Shown here one piece after another: positions 32,233-42,260 of a stretch of 56,966 nucleotides of DNA (the first letter of the stretch is position 1; each line of letters starts with the position of its first letter). The stretch is from NCBI GenBank assembly GCA_022651385.1, contig JALCQR010000003.1, positions 1 to 56,966 on the forward strand, in the 5' to 3' direction. Made by a program: the position numbers and the translations under genes. Source of the stretch: Clostridia bacterium (lineage in GTDB: Bacteria > Bacillota > Clostridia > Lachnospirales > Anaerotignaceae). The notes beneath the pieces are model-generated. The model ran no database searches. It worked only from the letters and a program-made list of their open reading frames with translations, and had not been told where the DNA came from.

Positions 32233-32560
32233 TGAGCAAGTCTGTAAGCCGGGTTCTGTATTAGACGGTCATCTATCTTGGTACACCGTTGCCGGTGTCA
32301 TCATGCGGTCACATATATAAGCAGGACGAGCAATCCCTTTGCGCTTAACCGACCTTGCTTCAGGTGGGGTTTACAGAGCCCCGTATGTTACCATACAGGC
32401 GGTGAGCTCTTACCTCACCTTTCCATCCTTACCGTAAATACGGCGGTTTATTTCTGTTGCACTTTCCTTGGAGTCACCTCCACCGGCCGTTAACCGGCAC
32501 CCTGCTCTGCGAAGCCCGGACTTTCCTCTCCCAAAGGAGCGACCATCTGGCTTACTCACT
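32233..32560 (-). ncRNA. rnpB: RNase P RNA (class A)
   Basis: The catalytic RNA that matures tRNA 5' ends. The minus strand carries the universal GAGGAAAGTCCGGGCTTCGC and AGAGCAGGGTGCC (CR-I), then AAAGTGCAACAGAAA. The 3' CR-V stretch AGAACCCGGCTTACAGACTT follows. The 5' TGAGTAAG and 3' CTTGCTCA pair as helix P1 with one G-U. GGTAAGAGCTCACC forms P12-like pairing. The layout fits the A type rather than the Bacillus B type. A promoter lies at 32567-32595, within or next to the end of the kinase gene, so transcription starts near 32560. Confidence 0.97.
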
Positions 32561-32566
32561 TTAAAA

Positions 32567-32595
32567 ACTATACCATATACAAATATTTATGTCAA
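32567..32595 (-). promoter_or_regulatory. Sigma-A promoter of rnpB
   Basis: TTGACA (32590-32595), 17 bases, TATAGT (32567-32572) on the minus strand. The transcription start predicted from it, near 32560, coincides with the 5' end of RNase P RNA. Confidence 0.85.
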
Positions 32596-32612
32596 ATGTA
32601 AAATTTTATTTA

Positions 32613-34292
32613 TTAATTTACATCAAATATGCTTCCGCCAACAAATTCTTTTATAAGCGAATTGTTTGGTATTGCCTCAGGGCTTGCACAAAGGAAATAA
32701 TCAAGAAACTTTATAAGCCTGTGGGCAATTATATACTGCGGCATAGTTGCGTCTATCTGCATAAGCAAAGGCTCTACATACACTTTTAAAACACTTAATT
32801 CGTAAATTGTAGCCGAATTAAAAATTACATTTGCATTTTCCTGAAAAGGAAAAATATTCCTTTCTTCTCCTCTTCTTACGTCACGCCATGTTTCAATTGT
32901 AGCGGCTGCATCTCTTCCTCTCGACCTGAAATCTCTTGCTATTCGCCTTATAAGACGGCTGTCGGAAGTTGAAATTCTATTATGGCAGTCTACATTTAAC
33001 TGTGTCATAGCGCTTATAAATATTCTGTATTTTTTTTCATTCGGTATCATTTTTGTAAGCTCATCATTAAGACCGTGTATTCCCTCGCATACAATAACAT
33101 CGCCCTTATCAAGCTTAACAGGAGTGCCGCCGACTCTTCTTTTTCCCAATATAAAATCAAATGACGGTATAAGCGCTTCTTTTCCGTCAATTAAATCGCT
33201 TAAATCTTGGTTAAATTTATCTAAGTCAAGAGCATTTATATTCTCATAATCAGGATGTCCCTCAGCATCGAGAGGTGTTTTGTCCCTGTCAAGAAAATAA
33301 TTGTCCATGCCAATTGTATGCGGCTTTAAACCGTTTACGCGAAGCTGTATGCAAAGACGCTGTGCAAATGAAGTTTTGCCAGACGAGGAAGGTCCGGCAA
33401 TAAGTATTAGCTTTACCTTGTCTTTTCTTGCGGCAATTTCATCAGCAATACGCGCAATCTTTTTTTCGTGGAGCGCTTCATTTATTCTTACAAGCTCAGC
33501 AAAATGCCCATGAGCTATAGCATCGTTTAAGTCGGCAACATTTTTTACGCCCATAAGCTCACACCACCGTAGCTGTTCCATAAAAACTGCGGAAATTTTT
33601 TCAAATCCTTTTATTTCATTAAATTTTTCAGGATTTTTTCTCGACGGAAGCAAAAGAAGAAATCCGCTTTCATATTTTTTTAAGTCAAAGTTATTAATGT
33701 ATCCTGTCGAAGGCACCATATAACCATAATAGTAGTCATAAAATTCGCCGATTTTATAGGCACTTACACGCGAAATTTTCATATATTTCAAAAGCCTTGC
33801 CTTATCTTCCATCCCCTGCTGCATTGAAAGTTTTACGGCTTTTTCAGTAGATATTTCAGGCTTTTCTATGGTGATATTTTCTTTTGAATACTCATGCATT
33901 TTATCAACTATATTTTTTAAAAGTTCATCATCCACATTAACGCCGTCTTTATGTATCTCACAATAGAGATTGCCGTTAAGCGAGTTTTCAATAACAATTT
34001 TTGTATCCATACCAAAAATATCTTTTATGCTTTTTACAAGCAGAAATGAGGCACCCCTTGCATACACAACAGAGCCTTCATAATTTGTTGTGTCAAGAAA
34101 TTCAATATCCATGCTTTCAGGTATTTCCGAGGCAAGTTCGTAAAGCAGATTGCTTGATCTTGCAATAGTTATTATGCCTTTATGTTCTTTTCTGAAATTA
34201 ACTGAAAGCTGTTCAAATGTTGTTCCCTTTTCAATTTCAATAGTTTTATCTCTTTTTTCTGTTTTAACTGTAACAGTGAATTTTTCCGACAT
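32613..34292 (-). CDS. TGS-domain nucleoside kinase (uridine kinase-like)
   Basis: A 559-residue protein in three parts. The N-terminal 65 residues look like a TGS domain (VTVKTEKRDKTIEIEKGTTF). Residues about 70-250 resemble the editing-type domain of threonyl-tRNA synthetase (for example KLSMQQGMEDKARLLKYM). The C-terminal half is a P-loop kinase of the uridine kinase/phosphoribulokinase type: IAGPSSSGKTSFAQRL, IGMDNYFLDRDKTP, EGIHGLNDELT and RLIRRIARDFRSRG. Proteins with this architecture are found across Clostridia and are usually called nucleoside kinase; the in vivo substrate is unsettled. It starts at ATG 34292 behind AAGGAG, 14 bases after nif3. Confidence 0.88.
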   Translation of the reverse strand: MSEKFTVTVKTEKRDKTIEIEKGTTFEQLSVNFRKEHKGIITIARSSNLLYELASEIPESMDIEFLDTTNYEGSVVYARGASFLLVKSIKDIFGMDTKIVIENSLNGNLYCEIHKDGVNVDDELLKNIVDKMHEYSKENITIEKPEISTEKAVKLSMQQGMEDKARLLKYMKISRVSAYKIGEFYDYYYGYMVPSTGYINNFDLKKYESGFLLLLPSRKNPEKFNEIKGFEKISAVFMEQLRWCELMGVKNVADLNDAIAHGHFAELVRINEALHEKKIARIADEIAARKDKVKLILIAGPSSSGKTSFAQRLCIQLRVNGLKPHTIGMDNYFLDRDKTPLDAEGHPDYENINALDLDKFNQDLSDLIDGKEALIPSFDFILGKRRVGGTPVKLDKGDVIVCEGIHGLNDELTKMIPNEKKYRIFISAMTQLNVDCHNRISTSDSRLIRRIARDFRSRGRDAAATIETWRDVRRGEERNIFPFQENANVIFNSATIYELSVLKVYVEPLLMQIDATMPQYIIAHRLIKFLDYFLCASPEAIPNNSLIKEFVGGSIFDVN

Positions 34293-34306
34293 CCAAAAAT
34301 CACTCC

Positions 34307-35095
34307 TTAAATATGTTTAAAAACCTGCCCGTCACATTCCGACTCAATTACTAAAATGTCGGTATTTTCCCTCAAATATTCAGCAATAACATGCACAATT
34401 ATGTTTTCCGTGGCGTAATGTGTGGCATCAATCAGGTTTATTCCTTCTTCTATAGCTTTTTGAGCCTCATGAAATTTAACATCAGCAGTTATATATGTAT
34501 CACATCTTTTGGCAACCGCTTCATTCATAAATTCCATTCCAGTTCCTGTACAAAGTCCAATCTTTTTAACTTTGCCGGATGTACTGCCTATAATTCTTAT
34601 ACAGTCAAGTTTTAACTTTTTCTTTAAAACTTCTGCAAATTCACCCAATGTTGTTTCTTTTTCAAGCTCTCCAATTCTTCCAAGGCCGTTAGGCATTCCG
34701 TCTTGTTCTGTGCTTACAGCAAGCGGCTCTGTATTTTTTAGCCCTATTATTTCACATAAAGCATCGTTAGTTCCGCCGAAAGCAGTGTCAAGATTTGTGT
34801 GCATTGCATAATGATTAATATTGTTTTCAATAAGCAGCATTATTCTTCTGCCAAGAGCAGTATCATCATTTATTTTCTTAATTGTGCCAAAAATCATAGG
34901 GTGATGAGTTACAATCATATCAACCTTTTTCTCAACGGCTTCTTTTGCTACGTCATCCGTTACATCCAAAGCAACAAGCACTTTTTTAATTTCTCTGTTT
35001 CTTTTTCCTATAACAAGGCCGGGATTATCCCAGTCCTCAGCCAAATAAAGGGGTACTTTTTTTTCAAGTATCTGTATTATTTTTGCGGCATTCAT
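34307..35095 (-). CDS. Nif3-like dinuclear metal-centre protein (DUF34)
   Basis: A 262-residue cytoplasmic protein of the NIF3/YqfO family. The metal-binding VTHHPMIFG lies at residues 62-70. AMHTNLDTAFGGTNDALC and a final DATHYATENIIVHVIAEYL with a further histidine complete the dinuclear site. Its role is debated (a GTP cyclohydrolase I type 2 name is in use). The start ATG 35095 has AAGGAGG and lies 32 bases inside the end of trmK, so the pair is translationally coupled; trmK-nif3 is a common Firmicute pair. Confidence 0.93.
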   Translation of the reverse strand: MNAAKIIQILEKKVPLYLAEDWDNPGLVIGKRNREIKKVLVALDVTDDVAKEAVEKKVDMIVTHHPMIFGTIKKINDDTALGRRIMLLIENNINHYAMHTNLDTAFGGTNDALCEIIGLKNTEPLAVSTEQDGMPNGLGRIGELEKETTLGEFAEVLKKKLKLDCIRIIGSTSGKVKKIGLCTGTGMEFMNEAVAKRCDTYITADVKFHEAQKAIEEGINLIDATHYATENIIVHVIAEYLRENTDILVIESECDGQVFKHI

Positions 35096-35756
35096 AAAAT
35101 ACCTCCTTATATTCTTCTGTTAAAGCAGCAATCTTTTTATAATCACGATTGTTTTCAGACATATGTGACAATACATCTTCATATTTTTTTAATCTTTCTT
35201 CAATATAGTCAGTAAATACTTTTGTCTTTTTCTCAAGCAAAATTTTACCGAAAAAATAATCTTTTTCGGAACTGTATTTTTCAACGCCTTTTACAGCGTT
35301 TATAACATTATAGTACTTTCCGGCGTCAAAAACCATTACTTCATTTATTATTTTAAACCCAAGTTCATGTGCTTTTTTTCTGACGCAATAAAAATCTCTC
35401 TGAGGCTGCAAAACCAGCTGTTTGACTGTTTTAAGTACACTTTTACCTTCATCAAGAATTTTGCATATCAAAATCCCGCCCATACCTGCAATTACTATTG
35501 TTTCAGCTTCATTTTCCGAAACACAGCTTAAGCCGTCACCGAGTCTTATTTTAATTTCATTTTCAAGACCGCTTAATTTAATATTTTCCGCAGCCTTTTC
35601 AAGCGGCCCCTTATTTACATCACAAGCTATAGCTTTTTTTATTTTATCATTTTTTATCAGATAAATAGGCAGATATCCATGGTCGGTTCCAATATCAGCA
35701 ATGGTGTCATACAAAACCTCATTGGCAACAGCCGAGAGCCTTTTTGACAATTCCAT
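35064..35756 (-). CDS. trmK: tRNA (adenine22-N1)-methyltransferase TrmK
   Basis: Makes m1A22 in tRNA using S-adenosylmethionine. The 230 residues begin with LSKRLSAVANEV and the SAM-binding ADIGTDHGYLP (20-30), then ACDVNKGPLEKA, IRLGDGLSCV and the DPPY-like position IVIAGMGGILI. KQLVLQPQRDFYCVRKKAHE follows. The last third is coiled coil. The family usually precedes nif3, as here. It starts 4 bases after the stop of the copper-amine-oxidase-domain gene. Confidence 0.93.
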   Translation of the reverse strand: MELSKRLSAVANEVLYDTIADIGTDHGYLPIYLIKNDKIKKAIACDVNKGPLEKAAENIKLSGLENEIKIRLGDGLSCVSENEAETIVIAGMGGILICKILDEGKSVLKTVKQLVLQPQRDFYCVRKKAHELGFKIINEVMVFDAGKYYNVINAVKGVEKYSSEKDYFFGKILLEKKTKVFTDYIEERLKKYEDVLSHMSENNRDYKKIAALTEEYKEVFYECRKNNTDT

Positions 35757-35760
35757 ATTC

Positions 35761-36636
35761 TCATTCCTTATAATTTAAAATAACGGTTTTGTTTTCATCA
35801 TCCCACTTTATTTTTTCATCGCTTATACCCAAAAATGCAGCAATATCTCTGAGACTTAAAAACATTCTGCCGTTTTTTATTTCCGCCGGAGATACACAAG
35901 AAATTTTTACTCCTTTAATATTCATTGTATTATCGCCTACAGTAAATGACGCCACCCTGTCGCCAAGCATAACCGTTGCCGTTTTGCTTGCATCATCCCA
36001 TGATACAACAGCCGAGCCGTTCAGCTTTTCCGTAATTGCTCTTAAAGGAAGCATTACTCTGTTTTCTTGTATATAAGCTCCGTCGGAATTGCCTTCAGCT
36101 GCTGAAATTTTTATTTCCGGAGATGTATTATCATCTTTAACCAAAGTTAAATAATTACTGTCTAATACAATGTACTTTGTATCAAATCCGCTTGAATTTG
36201 AATCATATGTCTGGCCGAATATATTATTCGGATAATCATCGCTTTCCTCTGTTACTATTTCAAGAGGATAAGTACCGTAAGAAAGATTGTTGTCAAGCTT
36301 TAATTTCACATTTGTAAGCTTTATTGTAGAAGGTTTTGTGCTTTCTTTTGAAATTTTAATTTTTATTAAATCACCGTCAACTGATACGGACCCTATTTTA
36401 ATATCGCCTTTTTCAACAACACTTTCTATTCCGTCCTCAAATTCAACATGTTTGCATCTTAAGTATAAATATTTGTCTTTCTTAAAAGCTCCTGCTCCAG
36501 ATTCCGTTATTAGAATATCTTCCGAATCAAGCTGTCTTACACCCATGTCATATTTAACCACGTTTTCGGCAAACACGGGCACTGTTGCAAAACTCATAAT
36601 CAAGGCCATTATAATCAATGCTAATCTTTTCTTCAA
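35761..36636 (-). CDS. Secreted protein with copper amine oxidase-like N-terminal (stalk) domain
   Basis: A 291-residue protein with a signal peptide, KKRLALIIMALIMSFATVPV with cleavage near FAE. The middle region (about 30-165) is beta-rich and unassigned. Residues about 185-290 are the copper amine oxidase N-terminal-like domain, made of two repeats: MLPLRAITEKLN...VSWDDASKTATVML and MFLSLRDIAAFLG...IKWDDENKTVIL. This domain is a non-catalytic wall-associated module common in Clostridia. I chose TTG 36634-36636, behind AAGGAG with 8 bases spacing; GTG at 36645 abuts the same site. The gene lies just after the rpoD terminator and just before trmK, so it may be expressed by read-through. Confidence 0.85.
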   Translation of the reverse strand: MKKRLALIIMALIMSFATVPVFAENVVKYDMGVRQLDSEDILITESGAGAFKKDKYLYLRCKHVEFEDGIESVVEKGDIKIGSVSVDGDLIKIKISKESTKPSTIKLTNVKLKLDNNLSYGTYPLEIVTEESDDYPNNIFGQTYDSNSSGFDTKYIVLDSNYLTLVKDDNTSPEIKISAAEGNSDGAYIQENRVMLPLRAITEKLNGSAVVSWDDASKTATVMLGDRVASFTVGDNTMNIKGVKISCVSPAEIKNGRMFLSLRDIAAFLGISDEKIKWDDENKTVILNYKE

Positions 36637-36665
36637 TATATTCACTCCTTATTAAAAATTCAAAT

Positions 36666-36695
36666 CGGCTGCCGAAGTAAAAGCTCCGTCAGCCG
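36666..36695 (-). terminator. Probable terminator after rpoD
   Basis: On the minus strand CGGCTG, an imperfect inner stem with an AGCTTTTACT loop, CAGCCG, then ATTTGAATTTTTAAT. It lies 7 bases beyond the rpoD stop. The short T runs suggest partial termination. Confidence 0.6.
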
Positions 36696-36702
36696 TATTT
36701 TA

Positions 36703-37776
36703 TTATTCCAGAAAATCTTTTAATTTTTTGCTTCTTGAAGGATGTCTAAGTTTCCTTAAAGCTTTTGCCTCAATTTGTCTTATCCTTTCACGAGTTACTT
36801 TAAACTCACGGCCAACCTCTTCAAGAGTTCTTGCTCTGCCGTCGTCAAGGCCGAATCTCAGGCGTAAAACCTTCTTTTCCCTGTCGGTAAGCGTGTCAAG
36901 CACTTCCATAAGCTGTTCTTTAAGAAGTGTATATGCCGCAGCATCTGCCGGAGCAGGAATGTCGTCATCAGGTATAAAGTCTCCCAAATGGCTGTCTTCT
37001 TCCTCGCCTATAGGTGTCTCAAGAGAAACCGGCTCCTGAGCTATTTTCATTATTTCTCTTACTTTGTCAACAGGCATAAGCATTTCGGTGGCAAGCTCGT
37101 CCGCTGTCGGTTCACGTCCAAGCTCTTGTATAAGCTGCCTTGAAATTCTTATAAGCTTATTTATAGTTTCAACCATATGAACAGGTATACGTATTGTTCT
37201 TGCCTGGTCGGCAATGGCTCTTGTTATGGCCTGTCTTATCCACCATGTAGCATAAGTGCTGAATTTATAGCCTTTGTTATAATCAAATTTTTCAACTGCT
37301 TTAATTAAACCAAGATTTCCCTCTTGTATAAGGTCAAGAAAAAGCATTCCTCTGCCCACATATCTTTTAGCTATGCTTACAACAAGACGAAGATTGGCTT
37401 CCGCAAGTTTTTGTTTTGCCGTTTCATCACCCTGCTCCATTCTTTTAGCTAATTCAATTTCCTCATCGGCACTTAAAAGAGGCACCTTACCAATTTCTTT
37501 AAGGTACATACGGACAGGGTCATCTATATTTATACCTTCAGGAAGGGAAATATCTACTTCTTTTTCAACTTCTTCATCCACGTCCATAGAACCAAGAATA
37601 TCCACACCCTGAGCTTCAAAGTATTCATAAATTTTGTCTATCTGATCCGGCTCAAGTTCAAGCTCACCCAAATAGTCCATTACTTCTTTATACTCAAGTA
37701 CGTTTTTTTTCTTTTTGGCAATGGCAACAAGTTCTTTTAATCTTGTAAGCAGTAATTGCTCATCTGCTGGTTTCAT
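36703..37776 (-). CDS. rpoD: RNA polymerase primary sigma factor RpoD (sigma-A)
   Basis: Directs RNA polymerase to housekeeping promoters. The N-terminal region 1.1 is short. The core carries [15 protein letters not shown] (1.2), [20 protein letters not shown] and [20 protein letters not shown] (2.1-2.2), and [20 protein letters not shown] (2.3-2.4). Region 3 has [20 protein letters not shown], and 4.2 has [20 protein letters not shown]. The ATG at 37774-37776 gives 357 residues and has AGGAAGGATCTA upstream; a longer start would include that site. It follows dnaG by 37 bases, the classical dnaG-rpoD order. Confidence 0.97.
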   Translation of the reverse strand: MKPADEQLLLTRLKELVAIAKKKKNVLEYKEVMDYLGELELEPDQIDKIYEYFEAQGVDILGSMDVDEEVEKEVDISLPEGINIDDPVRMYLKEIGKVPLLSADEEIELAKRMEQGDETAKQKLAEANLRLVVSIAKRYVGRGMLFLDLIQEGNLGLIKAVEKFDYNKGYKFSTYATWWIRQAITRAIADQARTIRIPVHMVETINKLIRISRQLIQELGREPTADELATEMLMPVDKVREIMKIAQEPVSLETPIGEEEDSHLGDFIPDDDIPAPADAAAYTLLKEQLMEVLDTLTDREKKVLRLRFGLDDGRARTLEEVGREFKVTRERIRQIEAKALRKLRHPSRSKKLKDFLE

Positions 37777-37813
37777 TAGATCCTTCCTCTCAGTTCCTGT
37801 TTTTCCCAAATTT

Positions 37814-39601
37814 TCAAAGTTTTATGTCAATGTCTTCTATTTCTTTTTTTGCTTTAATAATTTTTTGCAATTGTTCAATTGTTGTTGCACTTGATGCCAA
37901 ACAATCAAGCTTGCTTCTTTTAATTAAACGTATTTCTTCAGTCAGAGCTTTCGACAGTTCTTCTGAGCTTGAGTAATCAACATTTGCTGAAAATACAGCC
38001 GCAGCTTTCTGCTGTTTTTCATCTGTGTCAAAAATACTAACTGCATCTGCCGGTATTATATTCTTCCCGCTTTCAATAAAAGATGACGCATATTCCATGA
38101 GATGAGAATAATCACTATCTGGAAAATCATCGGCTTTTAAAAATTTTTTAATTTTAAAATATAAATCAGTATTGTCACAGCATAAAAAAATTATGTTTTT
38201 TTGTGCCTGAATAACTCCGCTTGAATTGGAGATACTGTTTTTGACCGAAATATTGCTGCTGAAATTTTGTATTTTTTTTCGTTTGCTTTCATAATAAAAG
38301 TTACGGTCACGTTTTTTGTCGGTATCAGATATTTCTTGAATTACAGCAGTATCGGAAATTCCTGTTTCTTTTGAAATTTGCTTTATGTACACTTCTCTTT
38401 CAATAGGCGAATGAATAGATGAAATAAGCTTCGCAGCCTCACGTGTAAAAAGAATTTTCTGTTCTTCGTCAGCCATATTGTATTTCTTTTTCGCACAGTT
38501 GATTTGAAATGTCATATAGCTTACAGCATCAACAAGCAATTTTCCAAATTCCAGAGAGCCTTTGCTTTTTATAAACTCATCCGGGTCTTTTCCGTCAGGC
38601 ACCTGCATAACCCGTACTCTGAAACCACCGTCAACAAGAATCGGGATTGCACGAAGCGCCGCATTTTCTCCGGCTTGGTCACTGTCAAAAACAAGAATTA
38701 CATCGGAAACAAATTTTTTTAGAAGCATTGCGTGTTCATGGTTAAATGCAGTTCCTAAAGACGCCGCAACATTTTTGAAACCGGCCTGAAAAATCGTAAT
38801 AAGATCCATATATCCTTCAACAATTATGATTTCTTTTTTTTTCGCGGTCTTTGCGAAATTCAAGCCGTATAAATTACGTTTTTTACTGAAAATCATAGTT
38901 TCGGGAGAATTAAGGTATTTCGGTTCACCCTTTTCCATTATCCTTCCGCCGAAAGCTATACATCTTCCACGAACATCAAAAATGGGAAACATAAGCCTGT
39001 TATAAAATCTGTCATGAAATCCGTGCTTATATTTATCTGCCATTATAAGTCCGCTTTCAAGCATAGCTTTTTCACTGAATCCTTTGTTTTTAAGATACTC
39101 ATAAAGTGCTGCCTTGCTGTTCGGAGCATATCCCAAACCAAATTTTTTCTGAATAGATAAGCTTATTTTTCTTTTGTTTACGTACTCAAGAGCTCTATTC
39201 CCCTCAGAAGAGTGAAGCGCCTTATAAAAGAAAAGCCCCGCCTGTTTATGTATTTCATATAATTCCTCTCTCAGCTTGACTTTTTCCGCTTCTTCTTTTG
39301 TATACTCGGCTTCAGGAAGCTTATATCCCGCCCTGTCCGCAAGCTTTTTTAATGCTTCAACAAAATCGATGCCTTCAATTTTCATTATAAAGCCAATAAC
39401 GTTTCCCGCTGCACCACATCCAAAACAATAAAAAAGCTGCTTTTCCGGATTTACTGAAAATGACGGTGTATTTTCATTATGGAAAGGACATAGCCCAAAA
39501 TATGAGCTTCCCTGTTTTTTGAGAGGTACATATTCTCTAATCACCTCAACTATGTCGTTGCGAAGTCTGACCTCCTCTATAACTTCCCGTGGATAAAGCA
39601 A
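37814..39601 (-). CDS. dnaG: DNA primase DnaG
   Basis: Makes RNA primers for DNA replication. The 595 residues begin with a zinc-binding domain: CPFHNE (C38, H41) and [12 protein letters not shown] (C59, C62). LDSGLI..., [19 protein letters not shown] and [13 protein letters not shown] belong to the RNA polymerase core, and [15 protein letters not shown] and [15 protein letters not shown] to the Toprim domain. The C-terminal part would bind helicase DnaB. The start is TTG at 39599-39601 with AGAGGTG upstream. It is followed by rpoD, and no clear promoter was found in the 227-base gap upstream. Confidence 0.96.
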   Translation of the reverse strand: MLYPREVIEEVRLRNDIVEVIREYVPLKKQGSSYFGLCPFHNENTPSFSVNPEKQLFYCFGCGAAGNVIGFIMKIEGIDFVEALKKLADRAGYKLPEAEYTKEEAEKVKLREELYEIHKQAGLFFYKALHSSEGNRALEYVNKRKISLSIQKKFGLGYAPNSKAALYEYLKNKGFSEKAMLESGLIMADKYKHGFHDRFYNRLMFPIFDVRGRCIAFGGRIMEKGEPKYLNSPETMIFSKKRNLYGLNFAKTAKKKEIIIVEGYMDLITIFQAGFKNVAASLGTAFNHEHAMLLKKFVSDVILVFDSDQAGENAALRAIPILVDGGFRVRVMQVPDGKDPDEFIKSKGSLEFGKLLVDAVSYMTFQINCAKKKYNMADEEQKILFTREAAKLISSIHSPIEREVYIKQISKETGISDTAVIQEISDTDKKRDRNFYYESKRKKIQNFSSNISVKNSISNSSGVIQAQKNIIFLCCDNTDLYFKIKKFLKADDFPDSDYSHLMEYASSFIESGKNIIPADAVSIFDTDEKQQKAAAVFSANVDYSSSEELSKALTEEIRLIKRSKLDCLASSATTIEQLQKIIKAKKEIEDIDIKL

Positions 39602-39846
39602 TAAAAAGCACCTCTTTCAAAAACATATTTACCCAGAAAGTATGCTGTAAAAATTTTGCTACATAATATATACTCAAAATCAGGTCTACCCTATTCTAAT
39701 ACTTCTTTTTTACTCAAAATCCTTTTTTTCTTTAGATTTTTCTTTATAAAAAGGACAATTATTTCATTTTTGATACAAAAAATCCTAAAATTCGGTAGAC
39801 TTTATAATAAAAATGCTTTAAAATAAATTTGATTGGAGGTATGTTT

Positions 39847-40209
39847 ATGCCAGCTATAAAAATTGAAATGGGAAACAAATGGAAGATTGAAACAGCAGTT
39901 TCAGTAAAAAATATTGTAATGGCAGAAGTTAAAAATATATTTGGTTTAAACTCAGCAGACAGAAATATACGTGTAATTCGTTATGACCAAGATTTATTTG
40001 AACTAAAAGATCCTTATGAAATTTTTATAGAAATTCAGCTTGTAACAGGAAAAAACACTGATTTTAAACGTCAGCTTTATAAAAATATTGTAAGCTCTCT
40101 TGAGCAGAAAACTATTTTTAAAAAAGAAAATATATTAATCTTTTTAAATGAACAGCCGTCTGAGAATTGGGGTGTTAAAGGCGGAATAGCAGGATGTGAC
40201 ATTATGTAA
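39847..40209 (+). CDS. Tautomerase-family protein
   Basis: A 120-residue protein that begins MPAIKIEMGNKW, giving the N-terminal proline (Pro1 after Met removal) that serves as catalytic base in 4-oxalocrotonate tautomerase relatives. The later segments IFIEIQLVTGKNTDFKRQLY and ILIFLNEQPSENWGVKGG match the PxENWG..G end of the tautomerase_2 group. I chose ATG 39847 because GGAGGT lies six bases upstream and Pro must be residue 2; an earlier in-frame start would bury that proline. A single-gene unit on the plus strand. Its substrate is unknown. Confidence 0.75.
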   Translation: MPAIKIEMGNKWKIETAVSVKNIVMAEVKNIFGLNSADRNIRVIRYDQDLFELKDPYEIFIEIQLVTGKNTDFKRQLYKNIVSSLEQKTIFKKENILIFLNEQPSENWGVKGGIAGCDIM

Positions 40210-40259
40210 AGCAAAGTTACATTTAACTATTTTTCTTTCAACTTTTAACTAAAAATGTA

Positions 40260-40288
40260 TTGCTTTCGCATTTAGAATACGCTACAAT
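40260..40288 (+). promoter_or_regulatory. Sigma-A promoter of the GGDEF/EAL gene
   Basis: TTGCTT (40260-40265), 17 bases, TACAAT (40283-40288), about 44 bases before the chosen start codon. Confidence 0.65.
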
Positions 40289-40331
40289 TAATGGTATATA
40301 ATGCCTTTTTTTGATTCGAGGTGTGACTGCA

Positions 40332-42239
40332 TTGTTGAGCAATATAGATTATGAAGTTTGTGCACTTATAATACTTATAATGATTTTAGCGCTGTTAAAA
40401 GTTGAAAACAATGTTAGAACTTTTTCTAACAAAATTTTTCTTTTTATTGTTATATTTGGAATTTTTGATGTATTTCTTGATATTATATCAACTGTTATGG
40501 TTTCGTTCCCCAAACTGTATCCTGCCTTTTGGCAGGACATATGTCTGTGGGTTTTTTATGCTTTTCAGCTTTTATTGCCTTTTACTTTTTTTCTTTATGT
40601 TACTTCGCTTCATAACTCGTTAAAAAAGAAGTCTCTGCCGGTTATATTTTTATGCAGTATATTTTTCATTATAATGACAGTAATACTTATTACAAACAAA
40701 TTTACAGGTCTGCTTTTTAGCTTTGACAGTTCAGGAACTTATGTAAGAGGACCTTTTTATCCGTTTATTTATATTTATGGATTAATATATATGATAATTG
40801 TATTAATAGACGCTTATATACATAAGAAATTTATGCAGAAGAAATATTTTATAGCAATAATTGAGTTTATGATTATTAATATAGTTACTGTATTGGTTCA
40901 GTTTTTTAGAAACGATATTTTGCTTACAGGATTAGGCATTGCAATAGCACTTATTGCGCTTTTAATTACAGTAAACAATCCATATGAAATGGTTGACTCT
41001 CTGACAGGGCTTTTTGACGCTTCAGGTCTTAAGGAATCCCTCACTCATTGCTATAATATGCATAGCGGAGTATGTCACATAATAGTAATAGCCTGTGATA
41101 ACGTTAAGAGAATAAATCTTGTTTTCGGTTTTGAAGAAGGAAGCAAACAAATTAAGGCTATAGCAGACATGCTCAAAAAAAGTGTCGGTAAAAAAAATGC
41201 GTTTCGGTTTGTCGGCGACCGTTTTGTGCTTTTGTGTCATGATGATAAGCAATACAGCAATGCTGTAGAAAATATAAAAACTTATTTTTCAAAACCTCAT
41301 AAAATAAATGGAATTGACGCAAAACTATCGGCATGTGTATGCTGTATTCCAAATCCGCAAATACATAAAACGCCCGAAAAACTTCTCGACTTTCTCGATT
41401 ACATAGTTGGCAGAGCAAAAAAAATGGGAAACGGAACACTTCTTTATGTTGACAGAGAAATAGAAGCTCAATATTTTAGGCGCAGAAAAATTGAAGAATA
41501 CTTGTATAAAGCAGTTGAGCAAAAACTATTCGAGGTATATTTTCAACCTATTTATTCCACAAAAAGCGGCTGTTTTGAAAGTGCCGAAATCTTGGTTCGG
41601 CTAAGGCATCCTACACTTGGAATGATTTCACCGTCAGAATTTATACCTATTGCCGAAAGCAACGGCGAGATAAATCAGGTTCAAAACTGTATACTGCACA
41701 AGGCATGCGAGTTTATAAACGAATGGCCTGAAATACTTACAAAAATAAATTATTTTAAATTCAATATGTCACCTGCTATATTTTTAAATACTAATTTAAG
41801 CGAGGATATAATTAAAATTATTAAGTCATACGATATATCGCCTTCCGTTTTTCAGTTTGAAATCACTGAGACCACGGCAACAGTATATGAAAAAGAACTT
41901 ATGCTTTGGGTTAAAAACATAAAAAATGAGGGGGCCGGATTATGTCTTGACGATTTCGGCTCAGGTTTTGCAAATCTCAACGTTATAATGAAGCTTCCGT
42001 TTGATGTCATTAAAATAGACCGTTCAATGCTTATTGATGCTTTGCTTGACAAAAAATCAAAGGTATTATACGAAAGTATAGTAAAAATGATAAGACATCT
42101 TGGATTTACGGTGGTTTCCGAGGGAGCTGAAACCGAGGAGGATATAGAATTTTTACACTCAATAAACGTTGACTGTATTCAGGGGTATTATTATTCTAAA
42201 CCTTTGCCGCCAGATGATTTCGTAAAACTTATACTTTAA
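40332..42239 (+). CDS. Membrane c-di-GMP phosphodiesterase with degenerate GGDEF and EAL domain
   Basis: A 635-residue protein. The first 210 residues have about seven membrane helices and no known sensor domain. A GGDEF-like domain (about 221-370) begins DSLTGLFDASG, but the active-site motif is RFVGDRF, so cyclase activity is unlikely. The EAL domain (about 395-635) keeps the catalytic set: EIL (near 419) in AEILVRLRHP, the asparagine in FNMSP, FEITET, CLDDFGSGFANL (near 540), IKIDRSM, SEGAET and QGYYYSKP. It is therefore probably an active phosphodiesterase for cyclic di-GMP. I chose TTG 40332 behind GAGGTG; TTG and GTG starts nearby are possible. A perfect 16-bp tandem repeat spans the stop. 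Confidence 0.9.
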   Translation: MLSNIDYEVCALIILIMILALLKVENNVRTFSNKIFLFIVIFGIFDVFLDIISTVMVSFPKLYPAFWQDICLWVFYAFQLLLPFTFFLYVTSLHNSLKKKSLPVIFLCSIFFIIMTVILITNKFTGLLFSFDSSGTYVRGPFYPFIYIYGLIYMIIVLIDAYIHKKFMQKKYFIAIIEFMIINIVTVLVQFFRNDILLTGLGIAIALIALLITVNNPYEMVDSLTGLFDASGLKESLTHCYNMHSGVCHIIVIACDNVKRINLVFGFEEGSKQIKAIADMLKKSVGKKNAFRFVGDRFVLLCHDDKQYSNAVENIKTYFSKPHKINGIDAKLSACVCCIPNPQIHKTPEKLLDFLDYIVGRAKKMGNGTLLYVDREIEAQYFRRRKIEEYLYKAVEQKLFEVYFQPIYSTKSGCFESAEILVRLRHPTLGMISPSEFIPIAESNGEINQVQNCILHKACEFINEWPEILTKINYFKFNMSPAIFLNTNLSEDIIKIIKSYDISPSVFQFEITETTATVYEKELMLWVKNIKNEGAGLCLDDFGSGFANLNVIMKLPFDVIKIDRSMLIDALLDKKSKVLYESIVKMIRHLGFTVVSEGAETEEDIEFLHSINVDCIQGYYYSKPLPPDDFVKLIL

Positions 42240-42260
42240 TTAAATTATACTTTAATTAAA
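42229..42260. repeat. Perfect 16-bp tandem duplication over the stop codon of the EAL gene
   Basis: TTATACTTTAATTAAA occurs at 42229-42244 and again at 42245-42260. The first copy contains the stop codon of the EAL gene. It could be a replication slippage product. Confidence 0.75.
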
